A stretch of 64,000 nt of DNA from Bernardetia sp. (GCA_020630575.1 JAHDBD010000004.1:62001-126000); one strand, 5' to 3'; positions 26,955 through 37,092 are shown, counted from the first letter of the stretch. Numbers and translations are program-made. Notes: generated from the sequence alone by a model not told the origin.

Positions 26955-29597
26955 CTACATTTTGAAACCCATTCGACGCTTGCCAGTCAAATCTTCATAA
27001 CTAAAATTTACTTTTTCTAAATCAATTTTTTCTAAAGTCTGCATTATAATTTCTGTTCTTTCAGCTTCTGAAAGTGATGCCATACGCAAATGTTGTTGTC
27101 TGACAGCTTCCTGTGCAATCGTACGAATGGTTCGTGCATTTCCGAAATATTTATCTCTCTGTGCGTGTAAAGTTTTCACTTGCTGCTCTAAATATTCTTT
27201 CGTTTCTGCTGTCAAAACTAATTTTTCTTTCTCAAAATATCCTTCTGCTACTTCTAAAAGTTCTTCTGTTGTCAAATCTTTAAAAATAATGGTTCTATCA
27301 AAACGAGATTTTAACCCTGGGTTCATTTCTACAAATTGCTCCATATTTTGAGTGTAACCTGCTGCAATGACAATAAATTCACCTCGTTTGTCTTCCATTT
27401 GTTTCAAAATAGTTTCTAAGGCTTCTTTTCCAAAATCATTTTGAGTTTTTGAATCAGAAGTAAGGGCATAAGCCTCATCAATAAACAAAATTCCACCAAT
27501 GGCACTATTGATTTTTTCTTGTGTTTTGATGGCTGTTTGTCCTACAAAACCAGCAACCAAACTTTGTCTATCACATTCTACCAAATGTCCACGTTCCAAG
27601 ATTCCTAAGGCTCTATAAATGGTAGCCAAAATACGTGCAACCGTAGTTTTTCCAGTCCCTGGGTTTCCTTTGAAAAGCATGTGCAGCGAAAACTGATTCA
27701 AGACATTACGACCTGTTTGTTGATAAAAACGAACCAAAGCAATAAGTTCATCAATACGCTTTTTGACATCTGATAATCCCACAAGGGCGTGAAGTTCTGC
27801 CATCGAACGTTGTAATTCTTCCTCATCAATAGAAAGTAAAAGAGGAGTAACTGTTTTTCCTGCTGTCAGATGCGCTACATCAGCCACATGAACGGTTGAA
27901 AGTTCGGTTTTTGAAAGTTCTTTAGGATTTTCGATTTTCATAATCCTGACTCCCAAATTCATTTTTGCTTCTCTAATGGTAGTTTTTACAAAGCGAGCAT
28001 TTCCAAAAGTAGTATCTCTTTTGCGATATTCTTCTGTAATTTTTTTACTCAAAATATGAAGAGCTTCAGGCGTAAACTGCAAATCACTTTCTTTTTCTGT
28101 CAGTTGTGCAATTTCTAAAAGTTCATGAGGAGTATAATCTGGAAATTCAAACTGAACAGGGAAACGAGATTTTAATCCTGGGTTTGATTCTAAAAGTGTT
28201 TCCATGGGTTGTGTATAACCTGCCAAAACAATAGCAATATCACCTTTTCCGTCCGAAATTTCTTTTACCAAAATTTCAATTACTTCTTGTCCGTAATCTT
28301 TGCTATCTTCTCCTGAGCGAACTAGCGAATAGGCTTCATCAATAAACAAAACTCCTCCTCTTGCTCTGTCAATTATTTCTTTTACTTTTGGGGCAGTTTG
28401 TCCAATATATTGCCCAATAAGTTCAGCTCTTCCTACTTCGTGTAATTCTCCTGTTGAAAGCAACCCTAAATGATGATAAATTTTTCCCATCATTTGAGCT
28501 ATTGTAGTTTTTCCAGTTCCTGGATTTCCTTTAAAAACCAAATGTAAATTTAGATTTTTATCTTCTTTAAGTCCTTTATCTTGACGTATTTGAGTAAATT
28601 GAAGATAAGAAGTATAATCATGAATTCTTTTTTTGAGGTCTTTGAGTCCAATTAAATTATTTAATCTTTCTATTACTTGCTCGTAGGTTTCTTCTTCCTC
28701 TTCTTCATTTTCTTTGGTAGGATTCGAATAGGCTCTTCCTGTCAAAAACGATGATGGAGGATAGATAACCGTATTTCCGATTACAAATTTTTTACCCACC
28801 TCAAATGGAACAATTGCAATAAGTCTGTCCATAAAGATAACTTCTAATGTATAATGTCCACAAATCCATGAACCTTTTACATCAGAACCATAACCCGAAA
28901 TTATTTCTACAAAATCTTCATCTTGTTCTACCTTTTTTATTTCTATGGTCTGCCCTTTTAATTGGCGAGTTTCGTTGTATATATTAAAAGTTAGTTCACA
29001 ATAAAAGTCATCTTCTTGCAGATTTTCAAAATTAAATTCTACCCAAATATATCTAGCCTCAGTGGCTGAAAATTGTTTATGATACACTCTGTTTTCTTCA
29101 TCTACTCCATCTTGTGTTCCTTCATAGAGTTTTATAGTTTGCATCTCAAAATAGGGATTGTTTTGATTTGTTACAGGACCTCCACTTTCTATGTAAAAAG
29201 GTTTTGTGCCAAAAATTTCACCATCGATATAGGCTTCCCAAACATAATCTCCTCGTGTCCAAAATGTTCCTACTTCATCATTTCCCCAACCTTCTCTAAT
29301 GTTTACTATATTATTCTGAGGTGAAATAACCTGATTTACATTTATCTCACAAACGATTTCTCGCTCTTTTCGACTGCTCAAACGGTAACATTTGAGTAAA
29401 ATAGCTGCTTCCCATTCTTCTACATCAAATAATTTGTTGTAAAAAGAAAGTTCTACATACAAATAACTCGTTTCGATGCTCTCAAAAACAGTTCTGTATT
29501 TTCGCATTCCATTAGCGAGCCATTCAGGAGAAGAATAGATTTTTAGGTCTTTAAATTTATAAAGTTTTTCTTCACTTTTTTTATTGCGAAACATCAT
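26955..29597 (-). CDS. Tandem AAA+ ATPase of the CbbX/SpoVK type
   Basis: A cytoplasmic 880-residue protein with two CbxX/CfqX-type AAA modules, the family that includes rubisco activase CbbX and the ESX ATPase EccA. Walker A motifs are GNPGTGKTT at 356-364 and again at 643-651, each followed by LFIDEAY and NPGLKSRF. The first 290 residues hold two similar beta-rich domains (about 20-140 and 160-270), each with a ...W..G.Y..E..xDG/R pattern, so the N-terminus is itself duplicated. It likely remodels or unfolds a partner protein. The small Cys-rich gene overlaps or abuts its stop. No secretion-system genes are nearby. Confidence 0.88.
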   Translation of the reverse strand: MMFRNKKSEEKLYKFKDLKIYSSPEWLANGMRKYRTVFESIETSYLYVELSFYNKLFDVEEWEAAILLKCYRLSSRKEREIVCEINVNQVISPQNNIVNIREGWGNDEVGTFWTRGDYVWEAYIDGEIFGTKPFYIESGGPVTNQNNPYFEMQTIKLYEGTQDGVDEENRVYHKQFSATEARYIWVEFNFENLQEDDFYCELTFNIYNETRQLKGQTIEIKKVEQDEDFVEIISGYGSDVKGSWICGHYTLEVIFMDRLIAIVPFEVGKKFVIGNTVIYPPSSFLTGRAYSNPTKENEEEEEETYEQVIERLNNLIGLKDLKKRIHDYTSYLQFTQIRQDKGLKEDKNLNLHLVFKGNPGTGKTTIAQMMGKIYHHLGLLSTGELHEVGRAELIGQYIGQTAPKVKEIIDRARGGVLFIDEAYSLVRSGEDSKDYGQEVIEILVKEISDGKGDIAIVLAGYTQPMETLLESNPGLKSRFPVQFEFPDYTPHELLEIAQLTEKESDLQFTPEALHILSKKITEEYRKRDTTFGNARFVKTTIREAKMNLGVRIMKIENPKELSKTELSTVHVADVAHLTAGKTVTPLLLSIDEEELQRSMAELHALVGLSDVKKRIDELIALVRFYQQTGRNVLNQFSLHMLFKGNPGTGKTTVARILATIYRALGILERGHLVECDRQSLVAGFVGQTAIKTQEKINSAIGGILFIDEAYALTSDSKTQNDFGKEALETILKQMEDKRGEFIVIAAGYTQNMEQFVEMNPGLKSRFDRTIIFKDLTTEELLEVAEGYFEKEKLVLTAETKEYLEQQVKTLHAQRDKYFGNARTIRTIAQEAVRQQHLRMASLSEAERTEIIMQTLEKIDLEKVNFSYEDLTGKRRMGFKM

Positions 29598-29890
29598 TTG
29601 AAAATGTAGGGTAAAATAGAGGAAAAATACGTAACGAAATTTTAAAAAAAATAAACTGGGACAGGTTTTTCAAAACGAAATTTTGAAGAAAATAGTTTTC
29701 GTTTAGTTATAAAAAAACATTTGAACAATTAAAATACGAAAAATATAATTAAGGACAATTAATACAGTGTAAATAAAATTTTGTTGTGCAATCAAGTAGA
29801 TAAAAGACAATGTATTTAAAGTAAATATTTAGAATAAACAGTCAAATTTCTTATATTTAAAAGTAAATATCAAAACTTACTACAAAACTT

Positions 29891-30742
29891 ATGGAACAAA
29901 TTACTCCTTTACTCATTACAGGACTTTTAGCAATCTTAGGAACTGTTGTTGGAAATATAATTAGTGGATATTGGGCTACGCAATTAGCTAAAAAAAATAC
30001 ACAATCTGCTCTTATTCAAAAGGCTCTAGAATCAGCAGACCCCAAGATAAGAGCCAAATCATTAGAGTTTTTGATAAAAGTAAATCTTATTGACGATAAA
30101 AAAATAAAAGCAGGAGTAAACGAAATTCTTGCATCTAAAGAATTAGACCTCTTACCTCAATTTAATGCCCCAAGTATTGTACAAACAGACAAAATTGGTG
30201 TAACAGAAATGAAAAGTGCAAAAAGTCAGTTAGTGGATAAAGAAAAAGGGGAAGGAAATCCGATTGAACAAGATAATTTTTTAGCTCTGACTGGTTTTGT
30301 GGTTCGTAGTGGAGATATTATTGATGGCTTTACACCCATTTTTAGTGAAATAGGAACAAAGGATAAATTATTTAAGTCTAAAAGAATGGGCAAACATTTT
30401 GGAGGCGATGGTGGAAGTGCGACTGAAATTTATCAAGAAGGTTATCTTATTACAGGAATTGAGCTTATTCGTGGATATTATTTTGGGCGTGAAGAAGTTA
30501 TTCATGTACAGGTTACTTGGCACAAACTCACACCAAAGGGGATTGATTATAACAATAAAATTATTTCTGAAAAGATAGGAAGTGGTAATTTTGCTGAGTT
30601 TAATGAACAAACTCCTTCAAGCGTTTTTCAAGCAAAAGCAAATCATTTTATTACTGATTTTGCAGCCCAACAATCTTATCATTCTGACGGAAGCACATTT
30701 TTGCATGACATGAAAATCAAAGAAGAGGCTTTACCAGTTTAA
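29891..30742 (+). CDS. Membrane-anchored protein with a jacalin-like domain
   Basis: A 283-residue protein. It has an N-terminal membrane helix (about 6-28), then a helical linker resembling a short HEAT-like piece (ALESADPKIRAKSLEFLIK). The C-terminal domain from about 130 reads FVVRSGDIIDGFTPIFSE, HFGGDGGSATEI and EGYLITGIELIRGYYFG, recalling the GG.GG and G..ID.. patterns of jacalin-type beta-prism lectins. The assignment is by eye and tentative. It has its own upstream region and no operon partner. Confidence 0.65.
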   Translation: MEQITPLLITGLLAILGTVVGNIISGYWATQLAKKNTQSALIQKALESADPKIRAKSLEFLIKVNLIDDKKIKAGVNEILASKELDLLPQFNAPSIVQTDKIGVTEMKSAKSQLVDKEKGEGNPIEQDNFLALTGFVVRSGDIIDGFTPIFSEIGTKDKLFKSKRMGKHFGGDGGSATEIYQEGYLITGIELIRGYYFGREEVIHVQVTWHKLTPKGIDYNNKIISEKIGSGNFAEFNEQTPSSVFQAKANHFITDFAAQQSYHSDGSTFLHDMKIKEEALPV

Positions 30743-31061
30743 ACTTTAATACAATTCACTATTATAAACTTTATAAGCTCAAATTATGTCAATCTTCTAT
30801 TTTCTCAATGAAGTTGTTTAAAATGAATGCTTTATTTGTGTGTCACAAAACACGGATTTTTCTATTCTTAAACAACTTCAATTATAACAGAGTTTTCTTA
30901 TAAAAATAAAAATGCTGTAGTTGGTGTTTTAGTGATGGCAATACCAAAGTTATTCTATGAAGGGGGTGATTTTCACAAAACCAGAAGGTTTGATAGAATT
31001 CACAACAGCATGTAAATGGATAAAAGTAAATTAAAAAATCTCTAAATATTATAGTTTGAAA
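30743..31061. other. 319-base gap with an inverted-repeat element
   Basis: No gene is seen. It contains the 72-bp element at 30809-30880 and, further right, a degenerate GTTGGTG-like hairpin near 30915-30945. Confidence 0.4.
30809..30880. repeat. 72-bp element with 13-bp perfect inverted ends
   Basis: TGAAGTTGTTTAA (30809-30821) is matched by TTAAACAACTTCA (30868-30880). The inside has a small TTTGTG...CACAAA hairpin. Confidence 0.55.
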
Positions 31062-31592
31062 ATGAATATTGACGTACAACAAGAAAAAAAAACAGATGAA
31101 GCATTTGTTTTTGAAATTATAAAAGAAGCCTTTCAAGATGAAGAATATAGCGACCAACAAGAACATTTTTTGGTAGAAAGGTTGAGAAAATCTGATGCTT
31201 TTATTCCTCAATTATCTTTGATTGCTAGGTTTGAAAATCAAATCATTGGGCATATTCTTATGACAAAAATTAAGATAAAAAATCAAGGAAATACGTATGA
31301 TTCTCTTGCTCTTGCACCTGTTTCTGTATTACCGAAATTTCAAGGAAAAGGAGTAGGCACACAACTTATCAAAGAAGCTCATAAAAAAGCAAAAGAGTTA
31401 GGTTTTGATTCGATTATTTTGCTGGGACACAAAGACTATTATCCAAAGTTTGGCTATAAACAAGCACATACATTTGATATTGAGTTACCTTTTGAAGTTC
31501 CAAAGGAAAACTGTATGGCGATTGAGCTTACAAAAGGAGCATTAAAAAATATAAGTGGAGTTGTAGAGTATCCAAAAGAATTTGGATTGTAA
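31062..31592 (+). CDS. GNAT family N-acetyltransferase
   Basis: An acetyl-CoA-dependent acetyltransferase of 176 residues, similar to the YhbS-type group. The acetyl-CoA loop is FQGKGVGTQLI, preceded by the SLALAPVSVLP strand and followed by GHKDYYPKFGY, which is typical of this group. I start at the ATG at 31062; the TTG two codons earlier is less likely. The substrate is unknown. Confidence 0.9.
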   Translation: MNIDVQQEKKTDEAFVFEIIKEAFQDEEYSDQQEHFLVERLRKSDAFIPQLSLIARFENQIIGHILMTKIKIKNQGNTYDSLALAPVSVLPKFQGKGVGTQLIKEAHKKAKELGFDSIILLGHKDYYPKFGYKQAHTFDIELPFEVPKENCMAIELTKGALKNISGVVEYPKEFGL

Positions 31593-31609
31593 TTGATTTT
31601 GAAGTATTT

Positions 31610-32431
31610 CTACTCAAAAAACAAATACATTTCATTTTTATTGTTTCGAAAATCGGTATGAATGACAGGTTCTAAAGAATATGCTTTTTTAATATTTTCT
31701 TTTGTCAAAACTTCTTCTTTCGTTCCTGCTGCTAAGATTTTTGAGTCGGAAAGTAAGACAATTTGGTCAGCAAATTTTGCAGCCAAATTCAAATCATGCA
31801 CTACACCAATAACTACCAAATCTTTTTGTTTTAAAAGCTCTGTAACCTTGTGCATAAACTCAAATTGATAACGAACATCTAAAAAAGTAAGAGGTTCGTC
31901 CAAAATTAAATATCTGTTTTTTAGCTTAGACTTTTTGGTAGAATTAGATGTATCAGAAAAAGGAAAATTCCAAATCTGTGCCATTACTCTAGCAAAATGA
32001 ACTCGCTGTTTTTCGCCTCCACTAAGTGTCAAATATTCTCTTTCTGCCATTTCAATTACGCCAAAAAAATCCATTGCTTCTTCTATGGCTTGGTAATCTT
32101 TTTGGGTTGCTGCTGCTCCAAAATGTGGATAACGCCCCATCATTACGACCTCCTTTACTTTTAAGGGAAAAGCAAGTTCTATATTTTGAGAAAGAACAGC
32201 TCTATTTCGTGCAAATTCTGAAATCGAAATATTTTTGTTTTCTTTATTTTCATAAAGAATTGTTCCTTGATTTGCTTTTATTTGATTACAAATCAATTTT
32301 ATCAAAGTAGATTTTCCTGCCCCATTTGCCCCAATTATTAAATGAAGTTTTGAAGGTTCAAAATTTACCGAAATATCTTCTAAAATCGTTTTTTGTCCTA
32401 TTTTGTAGGTTACATTTTTTAGATTAATCAT
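31610..32431 (-). CDS. hmuV: Haem ABC transporter, ATP-binding protein
   Basis: The ATPase that powers haem import through HmuU. The 273 residues include Walker A GANGAGKST (about 34-42), the Q-loop with KVKEVVMMGRYPHFG (typical of HmuV), the signature LSGGEKQR, and Walker B LILDEPLTFLD. There is a small insertion (SDTSNSTKKSK) between signature and Walker B. It is the last gene of the cluster hmuT-hmuU-hmuV, all on the minus strand. Confidence 0.9.
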   Translation of the reverse strand: MINLKNVTYKIGQKTILEDISVNFEPSKLHLIIGANGAGKSTLIKLICNQIKANQGTILYENKENKNISISEFARNRAVLSQNIELAFPLKVKEVVMMGRYPHFGAAATQKDYQAIEEAMDFFGVIEMAEREYLTLSGGEKQRVHFARVMAQIWNFPFSDTSNSTKKSKLKNRYLILDEPLTFLDVRYQFEFMHKVTELLKQKDLVVIGVVHDLNLAAKFADQIVLLSDSKILAAGTKEEVLTKENIKKAYSLEPVIHTDFRNNKNEMYLFFE

Positions 32432-32446
32432 TTTTTTGGGATTAAA

Positions 32447-32515
32447 AGTAGCTGATACTTTCCAAGTGTCAGTAAACTATTGTGTATTTCTGACAATTGA
32501 AAACTGTCAGCTACA
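32447..32515. repeat. Paired-hairpin intergenic repeat, copy 2
   Basis: Bounded by GTAGCTGA... and ...GTCAGCTAC. The left part folds as GATACTTTCCAAGTGTC and the right as CTGACAATTGAAAACTGTCAG. It fills the gap between hmuU and hmuV and has the same layout as 13010-13098. Confidence 0.65.
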
Positions 32516-33574
32516 TTAAAACAAATAATTCTTTTTTTGCAGTAGAATAATAAAAACAGGAACTCCGACTAATGAGGTAACAATCCCAATAGGAAGTTCA
32601 GCAGGCGCAACAATAAGACGAGAAATAAGGTCAGCCAAAGAAAGTAGCAAAGCTCCCAAAACAGCACTATTTTTTATCAAAAAACGATTATCTGAGCCTT
32701 TCAAAATGCGTAACAAATGAGGAACTATCAATCCAACAAAACTAATAATGCCTACAAAAGCTGTCGCAACAGCTACCATAACAACGTTGATTAATAAAAC
32801 TTTCCATTTCAAGCTATTCAAACGAACACCCAAAAATTGCGCTTCTTCTTCGCCTATCATAAGAGCATTCAGTTGTTTGGCGTAACGCAAGGCAATCAAA
32901 ACACAAACAAAAGTAACTGCTCCTACCAAATTAACTGAAGACCAATTTGCACCAGAAAGTGTTCCCAAATTCCAAAATGTAATCGAACGAGCTTGTGGGT
33001 CTCTAGCAATGTAAGACAAAAATCCTACTCCACTCAAAAACAAAGCATTAATAGCAATCCCTGTAAGAAGTAAAGAAACAATAGCACTTTTGCCTGTTTG
33101 TTTGGAATGAGAAAGTAAAAAAACAAGTCCTGTGGAAATTATTGCACCCAAACAAGCAGCCAAAGGAAGCGTATATTCTCCAAAATCGGCATCTTGAAAA
33201 TGAAATGTTGCGCCTAAAGTAAAATATAAAGCTGCCCCAAATGCTGCTCCACAAGAAGTTCCCACTAACCCAGGTTCGACAATCGGATTTCTAAATAAAG
33301 CCTGTAACAAAACTCCTCCTACTGCCAAACTAGCTCCTACAAAAACACACAAAATGGCTCTTGGTAATCTGATTTCTAAGAAAATACGTTCGGTAAGCAT
33401 TTTGTTTTCTGTATTAGAAAACCATTTTTGAAATGATGAAAAAATCTCTTCTAAAGAAATTTCTATTGCACCATAACGCATTGAAAAAAGCACCGTCAAG
33501 GCAAGCAAAATGAGTAAAAAGGGAAATATAAATACAGAATTAGAAGGAGAAAATTTAGTTTTATTTTTTTGCAT
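32516..33574 (-). CDS. hmuU: FecCD family permease, haem ABC transporter
   Basis: The inner-membrane channel subunit of the haem importer, 352 residues with about ten helices. FecCD landmarks: RLPRAILCVFVGASLAVGG near the N-terminus, NPIVEPGLVGTSCGAAFGA, GISFVGLIVPHLLRILKG and ELPIGIVTSLVGVPVF. It overlaps the end of hmuT by 14 bases, so the two are translationally coupled. Confidence 0.92.
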   Translation of the reverse strand: MQKNKTKFSPSNSVFIFPFLLILLALTVLFSMRYGAIEISLEEIFSSFQKWFSNTENKMLTERIFLEIRLPRAILCVFVGASLAVGGVLLQALFRNPIVEPGLVGTSCGAAFGAALYFTLGATFHFQDADFGEYTLPLAACLGAIISTGLVFLLSHSKQTGKSAIVSLLLTGIAINALFLSGVGFLSYIARDPQARSITFWNLGTLSGANWSSVNLVGAVTFVCVLIALRYAKQLNALMIGEEEAQFLGVRLNSLKWKVLLINVVMVAVATAFVGIISFVGLIVPHLLRILKGSDNRFLIKNSAVLGALLLSLADLISRLIVAPAELPIGIVTSLVGVPVFIILLQKKNYLF

Positions 33575-34472
33575 CTTGATGAATTAATTTTTGAAGAAGA
33601 AGAACATTTTCGCCTGTTCGTGGTCCTAAATAAACCATGTCGTGTTCTTCCACTCTATAAATCTGATTATTTTTGAAGGCTTTTGTGGTACTGATTCCTG
33701 CTAATTCTGAAATTTTTTGGGTTGAACCTAATCTATCATAACCAAAATCAGTCAGTAAAATAATATCTGGGTCAGCTTGTGCGATTACTTCTGGTGAAAA
33801 CTGTTTCATTCCTCTTTCTCCTTCTACTGCTAGTTGCCCACCTGCCCATTCTATCATTTTGGCTGCTGTGCTATTTTTTGTCATAACCAAATAAATATTA
33901 GAAGCTCTACCAAAATGAATAACCAATACTTTAGGAACAGTTTTATAATTAGAAACTTCTTGTTTTGCTTTTTCCATATCAGTATCTAATTTTTTACATA
34001 ATTCATCAGCTTTTTGAGAAGCATTAAAATAATTTCCCATTTCACGTATCAAAGAATCTGTTCCTGCAATGGTAGATTCATATTTTCCAAACTGTTTCAT
34101 CGGAATTTGTAGCTCTTTAAGTTGAGTTACGACATGTTCGGAACCAATATTATTATCCTCTAAAATCAAAGTGGGTTTCATAGACAAAATAGCCTCTGCA
34201 CTCAAAGCACGATGATAACCTACCATCTGTACATTTTTTATTTCTGGTGGATAGGTGCTTGAAAGATCAACGGCAACAATATTTTTTTCTGCATTTAAAG
34301 CATAAATAATTTCATTGTATTGTTTGGAAAGACTGACAATTCGCTCTTCACTTTTATTTGAATCTATAGTTATAGAATCAGTTTGATTTTCTGTTTGTTC
34401 TTTTTCTTTGTTTCCAAATCTTCCACAAGAAGAAATAAAGATGAGAAGCAATAGATAATATATTTTATTCAT
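33561..34472 (-). CDS. hmuT: Haem-binding lipoprotein of an ABC transporter
   Basis: Delivers haem to HmuU. The 303 residues begin with a lipoprotein signal (LLLIFISSC, Cys at about 16). The class III binding-protein fold shows RIVSLSKQYNEIIYAL, VAVDLSSTYPPEIKNVQMVGY and LSAEAILSMKPTLIL, strongly like HmuT; the end has LGPRTGENVLLLQKLIH. It lies between the TonB receptor and hmuU. A palindromic hairpin (34488-34520) separates it from the receptor gene. Confidence 0.88.
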   Translation of the reverse strand: MNKIYYLLLLIFISSCGRFGNKEKEQTENQTDSITIDSNKSEERIVSLSKQYNEIIYALNAEKNIVAVDLSSTYPPEIKNVQMVGYHRALSAEAILSMKPTLILEDNNIGSEHVVTQLKELQIPMKQFGKYESTIAGTDSLIREMGNYFNASQKADELCKKLDTDMEKAKQEVSNYKTVPKVLVIHFGRASNIYLVMTKNSTAAKMIEWAGGQLAVEGERGMKQFSPEVIAQADPDIILLTDFGYDRLGSTQKISELAGISTTKAFKNNQIYRVEEHDMVYLGPRTGENVLLLQKLIHQDAKK

Positions 34473-34487
34473 TTTAGTATAAGAAAT

Positions 34488-34520
34488 AAACCCTAAGGAT
34501 TTTTGAAATCCTTAGGGTTT
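34488..34520. terminator. Perfect hairpin between TonB receptor and hmuT
   Basis: AAACCCTAAGGATTT (34488-34502), loop TTG, AAATCCTTAGGGTTT (34506-34520). It shares the CCCTAAGG core with the hairpin at 43493-43523, so it may be a REP-type repeat as well as a terminator or transcript stabiliser. Confidence 0.7.
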
Positions 34521-34526
34521 GATGAT

Positions 34527-36905
34527 TTAGAATGTATATTTTAAGTTAATTCCACCAAAAGTTTGTGTTCCTTTTGGAGCTGGTAAATAGGCATCAGGTA
34601 ATTGATTCAAGAAGACCATATAATAATATTGAGTTCCTGCAAGGTTATTTGCTGCTATATACAAATCAACTGTAAACTTCGAAATTGCTTTTCTGAAACC
34701 TAATTTTGCATTGACTAAACTATACGCATCAGCAACATTTTCTCCGTCAGAGGTAAAAGGCATAGCATCACGGTACGAATAAGCTACATTTCCATAAAAT
34801 CCTAGATTTGTTGTAAAATCTACACCTGCATTAGCTACCCAAGGAGCAACGCCCACAACAGCATTTCCACTATAATCAACTTCTGCAACTTCACCATTTG
34901 CAAGTGATTGATATTTGAAATTATCATATTTAAAATCTGAATAAGTAACATTTGCATACGGATTAATTCCACTAAAGAATCCACTTTCAGCTTGATACGC
35001 ATTGTATTTTATCAAAACTTCTACTCCTTTATTTTTCTGACTTCCACCATTAGCGATATAAGTATAAGCTGTTGTGTTGGCATCTAAAGGTACAGCAACA
35101 GAAGTAAATTTATTTTCAAAAATAGTTTCAAAAATAGCTACTTGATAGTTTAGTTTTCCATTCAGAATACTTCCTTTAGAACCAATTTCAAACTGACTTC
35201 CAAACTCAGGAACTAGACCTGTATTCAGTTGTCCACTTGTAGAAAGTACAATATTTCCACTTACAGGAGCTTTGTAACCTTTGCTATACGAAGCATAAAC
35301 TGAAACAGAATTATTGAATACTTTATTGATAGCAATTCTAGGAGAAACCATATTGTCATAGTTAGCAGAAACATGGGTAGGTTTGTCGCTATTTGGATTA
35401 TATAATCTATTGTCTAAATCTATTTTCAAATCGCTACTTCCAACACCTGCCGTAATTGAAATATCACTTGGTAAATGAAGTACCCATTCTGTAAAAATAG
35501 AACTGGTTCTTGAATTTGAATATTGATTGCTTTTAAGTCCTCCAATGATATTATAACCCAATGTATCTTTTGGATTTGTTACCATACTATATCCTATGAT
35601 TTGGGCAAGTTGTTGTTGAGTTTCAATTCCTGCTGTTCCTGTAAGACTGACGTTTTGAGTTAAATTAAATTTAAAATCAAAAGTAGAACGAAGACCATAA
35701 TTAATTGGGTCTTTGTCTGTCCAACCACCAGCCGAACTTACATTGCTTGTCAACCCTGTTCCAAAAATAGTTGTAGTATTCGAAATCCAATTTTTGAAAT
35801 CATATTTATGACTAATTCCTGTTCTGAAACTGACTACATCTGAATGAGCGTTATTTTTTATATAACGAGCATTTCCACTATAATCTTTGGCTTTATATTG
35901 TTCTTTAGAAAGCTCTCCACCTCTATCATCGTGGCTATTGCTGTATCCAAAATAAGCTGTAATGGTTTGTTTTTGACTAAGTTTTGTATCAAAAATTAAA
36001 TTCATAAAATCCTTTTTTGAAGAATTATGAGTCATATATCCATCAGATTGTTGGTGTCCATAATTTACCAAAAGTGAGGTTTTATCAGTTGCTGTTTGGA
36101 GTGTTGTTGTAAAACGCATCAGTCCATAGTTACCCAACATGGCACTCTGTCCGATAGATATTTTATTATTTTCTGGACGAATAGTTTTCAAATTAACTAC
36201 ACCAGCAATTGCCAAACCATACAAAGAACCAGAAGGACCTTTAATTACATCAACATTTCCAATCGAACCAAAATCAATATCGTCCATTAAAGTAACACCT
36301 TCGGCATCAGTAATTGGAATATTATTCAAATAGACTTTATAACCTTGTCCATCAAAATTATTAGAAGCTCCTCTAAAGCCAACACCATTTCCATAACCAC
36401 GAATATTAAACTGCTGTCCAGAAGAAACAGCACGTCTTTGCATTGTAACGCCAGTAACATTTGCATTGATAGCATCATCTAAATACAGCCCCAAACCACG
36501 ATTTAGTTCTCGTGTAGTAAGATGAACCTGCGAAACTGGTTTTTCTAAAAGCTCTTTATCAGAATTTATTGTTGATACAACTTCTACTTCATTTAGATTT
36601 TCAGTAGCAACAACCAAAGAAATAGTCAAAAATTCTTCACAATTCTCTACGTTTATTGTAGAAGTTTGGTAGCCAAGAAAGCCTACCGAAAGAGTTATTT
36701 GAGACTCACAATCAATAAAAAACTCTCCTTCTGCATTTGAGATGAAGATAACTTTTCCATTTTTCTGAATTTTTGCTCCCGAAATAGCATTTTTGGTAGT
36801 TGCATCAACTACTTTTCCTTTTAACTTAGTTTGAGCAAATAAATTTGTAGCACAAAAAACAAGTCCTAAAAAAATTAGGATAGAAGATAAATATATACGT
36901 TTCAT
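34527..36905 (-). CDS. TonB-dependent outer membrane receptor, probably for haem
   Basis: An outer-membrane active transporter of 792 residues. Signal peptide to about residue 24 (...NLFAQ), a carboxypeptidase-regulatory-like domain (about 28-112, KGKVVDATTKNAISGA), a plug domain (about 125-245) with QFNIRGYGNGVGFRG and DVIKGPSGSLYG, then the beta-barrel ending in aromatic GGINLKYTF. It is followed by hmuTUV on the same strand, so haem is the likely ligand (inference from context; an iron-chelate ligand is the alternative). Confidence 0.88.
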   Translation of the reverse strand: MKRIYLSSILIFLGLVFCATNLFAQTKLKGKVVDATTKNAISGAKIQKNGKVIFISNAEGEFFIDCESQITLSVGFLGYQTSTINVENCEEFLTISLVVATENLNEVEVVSTINSDKELLEKPVSQVHLTTRELNRGLGLYLDDAINANVTGVTMQRRAVSSGQQFNIRGYGNGVGFRGASNNFDGQGYKVYLNNIPITDAEGVTLMDDIDFGSIGNVDVIKGPSGSLYGLAIAGVVNLKTIRPENNKISIGQSAMLGNYGLMRFTTTLQTATDKTSLLVNYGHQQSDGYMTHNSSKKDFMNLIFDTKLSQKQTITAYFGYSNSHDDRGGELSKEQYKAKDYSGNARYIKNNAHSDVVSFRTGISHKYDFKNWISNTTTIFGTGLTSNVSSAGGWTDKDPINYGLRSTFDFKFNLTQNVSLTGTAGIETQQQLAQIIGYSMVTNPKDTLGYNIIGGLKSNQYSNSRTSSIFTEWVLHLPSDISITAGVGSSDLKIDLDNRLYNPNSDKPTHVSANYDNMVSPRIAINKVFNNSVSVYASYSKGYKAPVSGNIVLSTSGQLNTGLVPEFGSQFEIGSKGSILNGKLNYQVAIFETIFENKFTSVAVPLDANTTAYTYIANGGSQKNKGVEVLIKYNAYQAESGFFSGINPYANVTYSDFKYDNFKYQSLANGEVAEVDYSGNAVVGVAPWVANAGVDFTTNLGFYGNVAYSYRDAMPFTSDGENVADAYSLVNAKLGFRKAISKFTVDLYIAANNLAGTQYYYMVFLNQLPDAYLPAPKGTQTFGGINLKYTF

Positions 36906-37064
36906 TTTTTTTAAATTAAAATAAGGTCAATATTTTTTAAAATTAGACGCACCAAAAAACCTAAGCAGAAAATTGTTTTTTGCTTATTGATAATATAAAT
37001 GGAGTTGTCTGTAAAATTGAATGAGGAGGATAAAATAGAAGTTGATTGTTTTTGCTATACTTCG

Positions 37065-37092
37065 CTGTTGTTGATGTTCCCACCAACGACAG
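37065..37092. repeat. GTTGGTG-family hairpin repeat, copy 3
   Basis: GTTGTTGATG-TTCC-CACCAACGAC with one stem mismatch. It is paired with copy 4 about 70 bases away. Confidence 0.65.

Noticed and set aside
36960..37010. Fur box upstream of the TonB receptor
   Set aside because: TTGATAATAT resembles a half-site, but the other half is missing.
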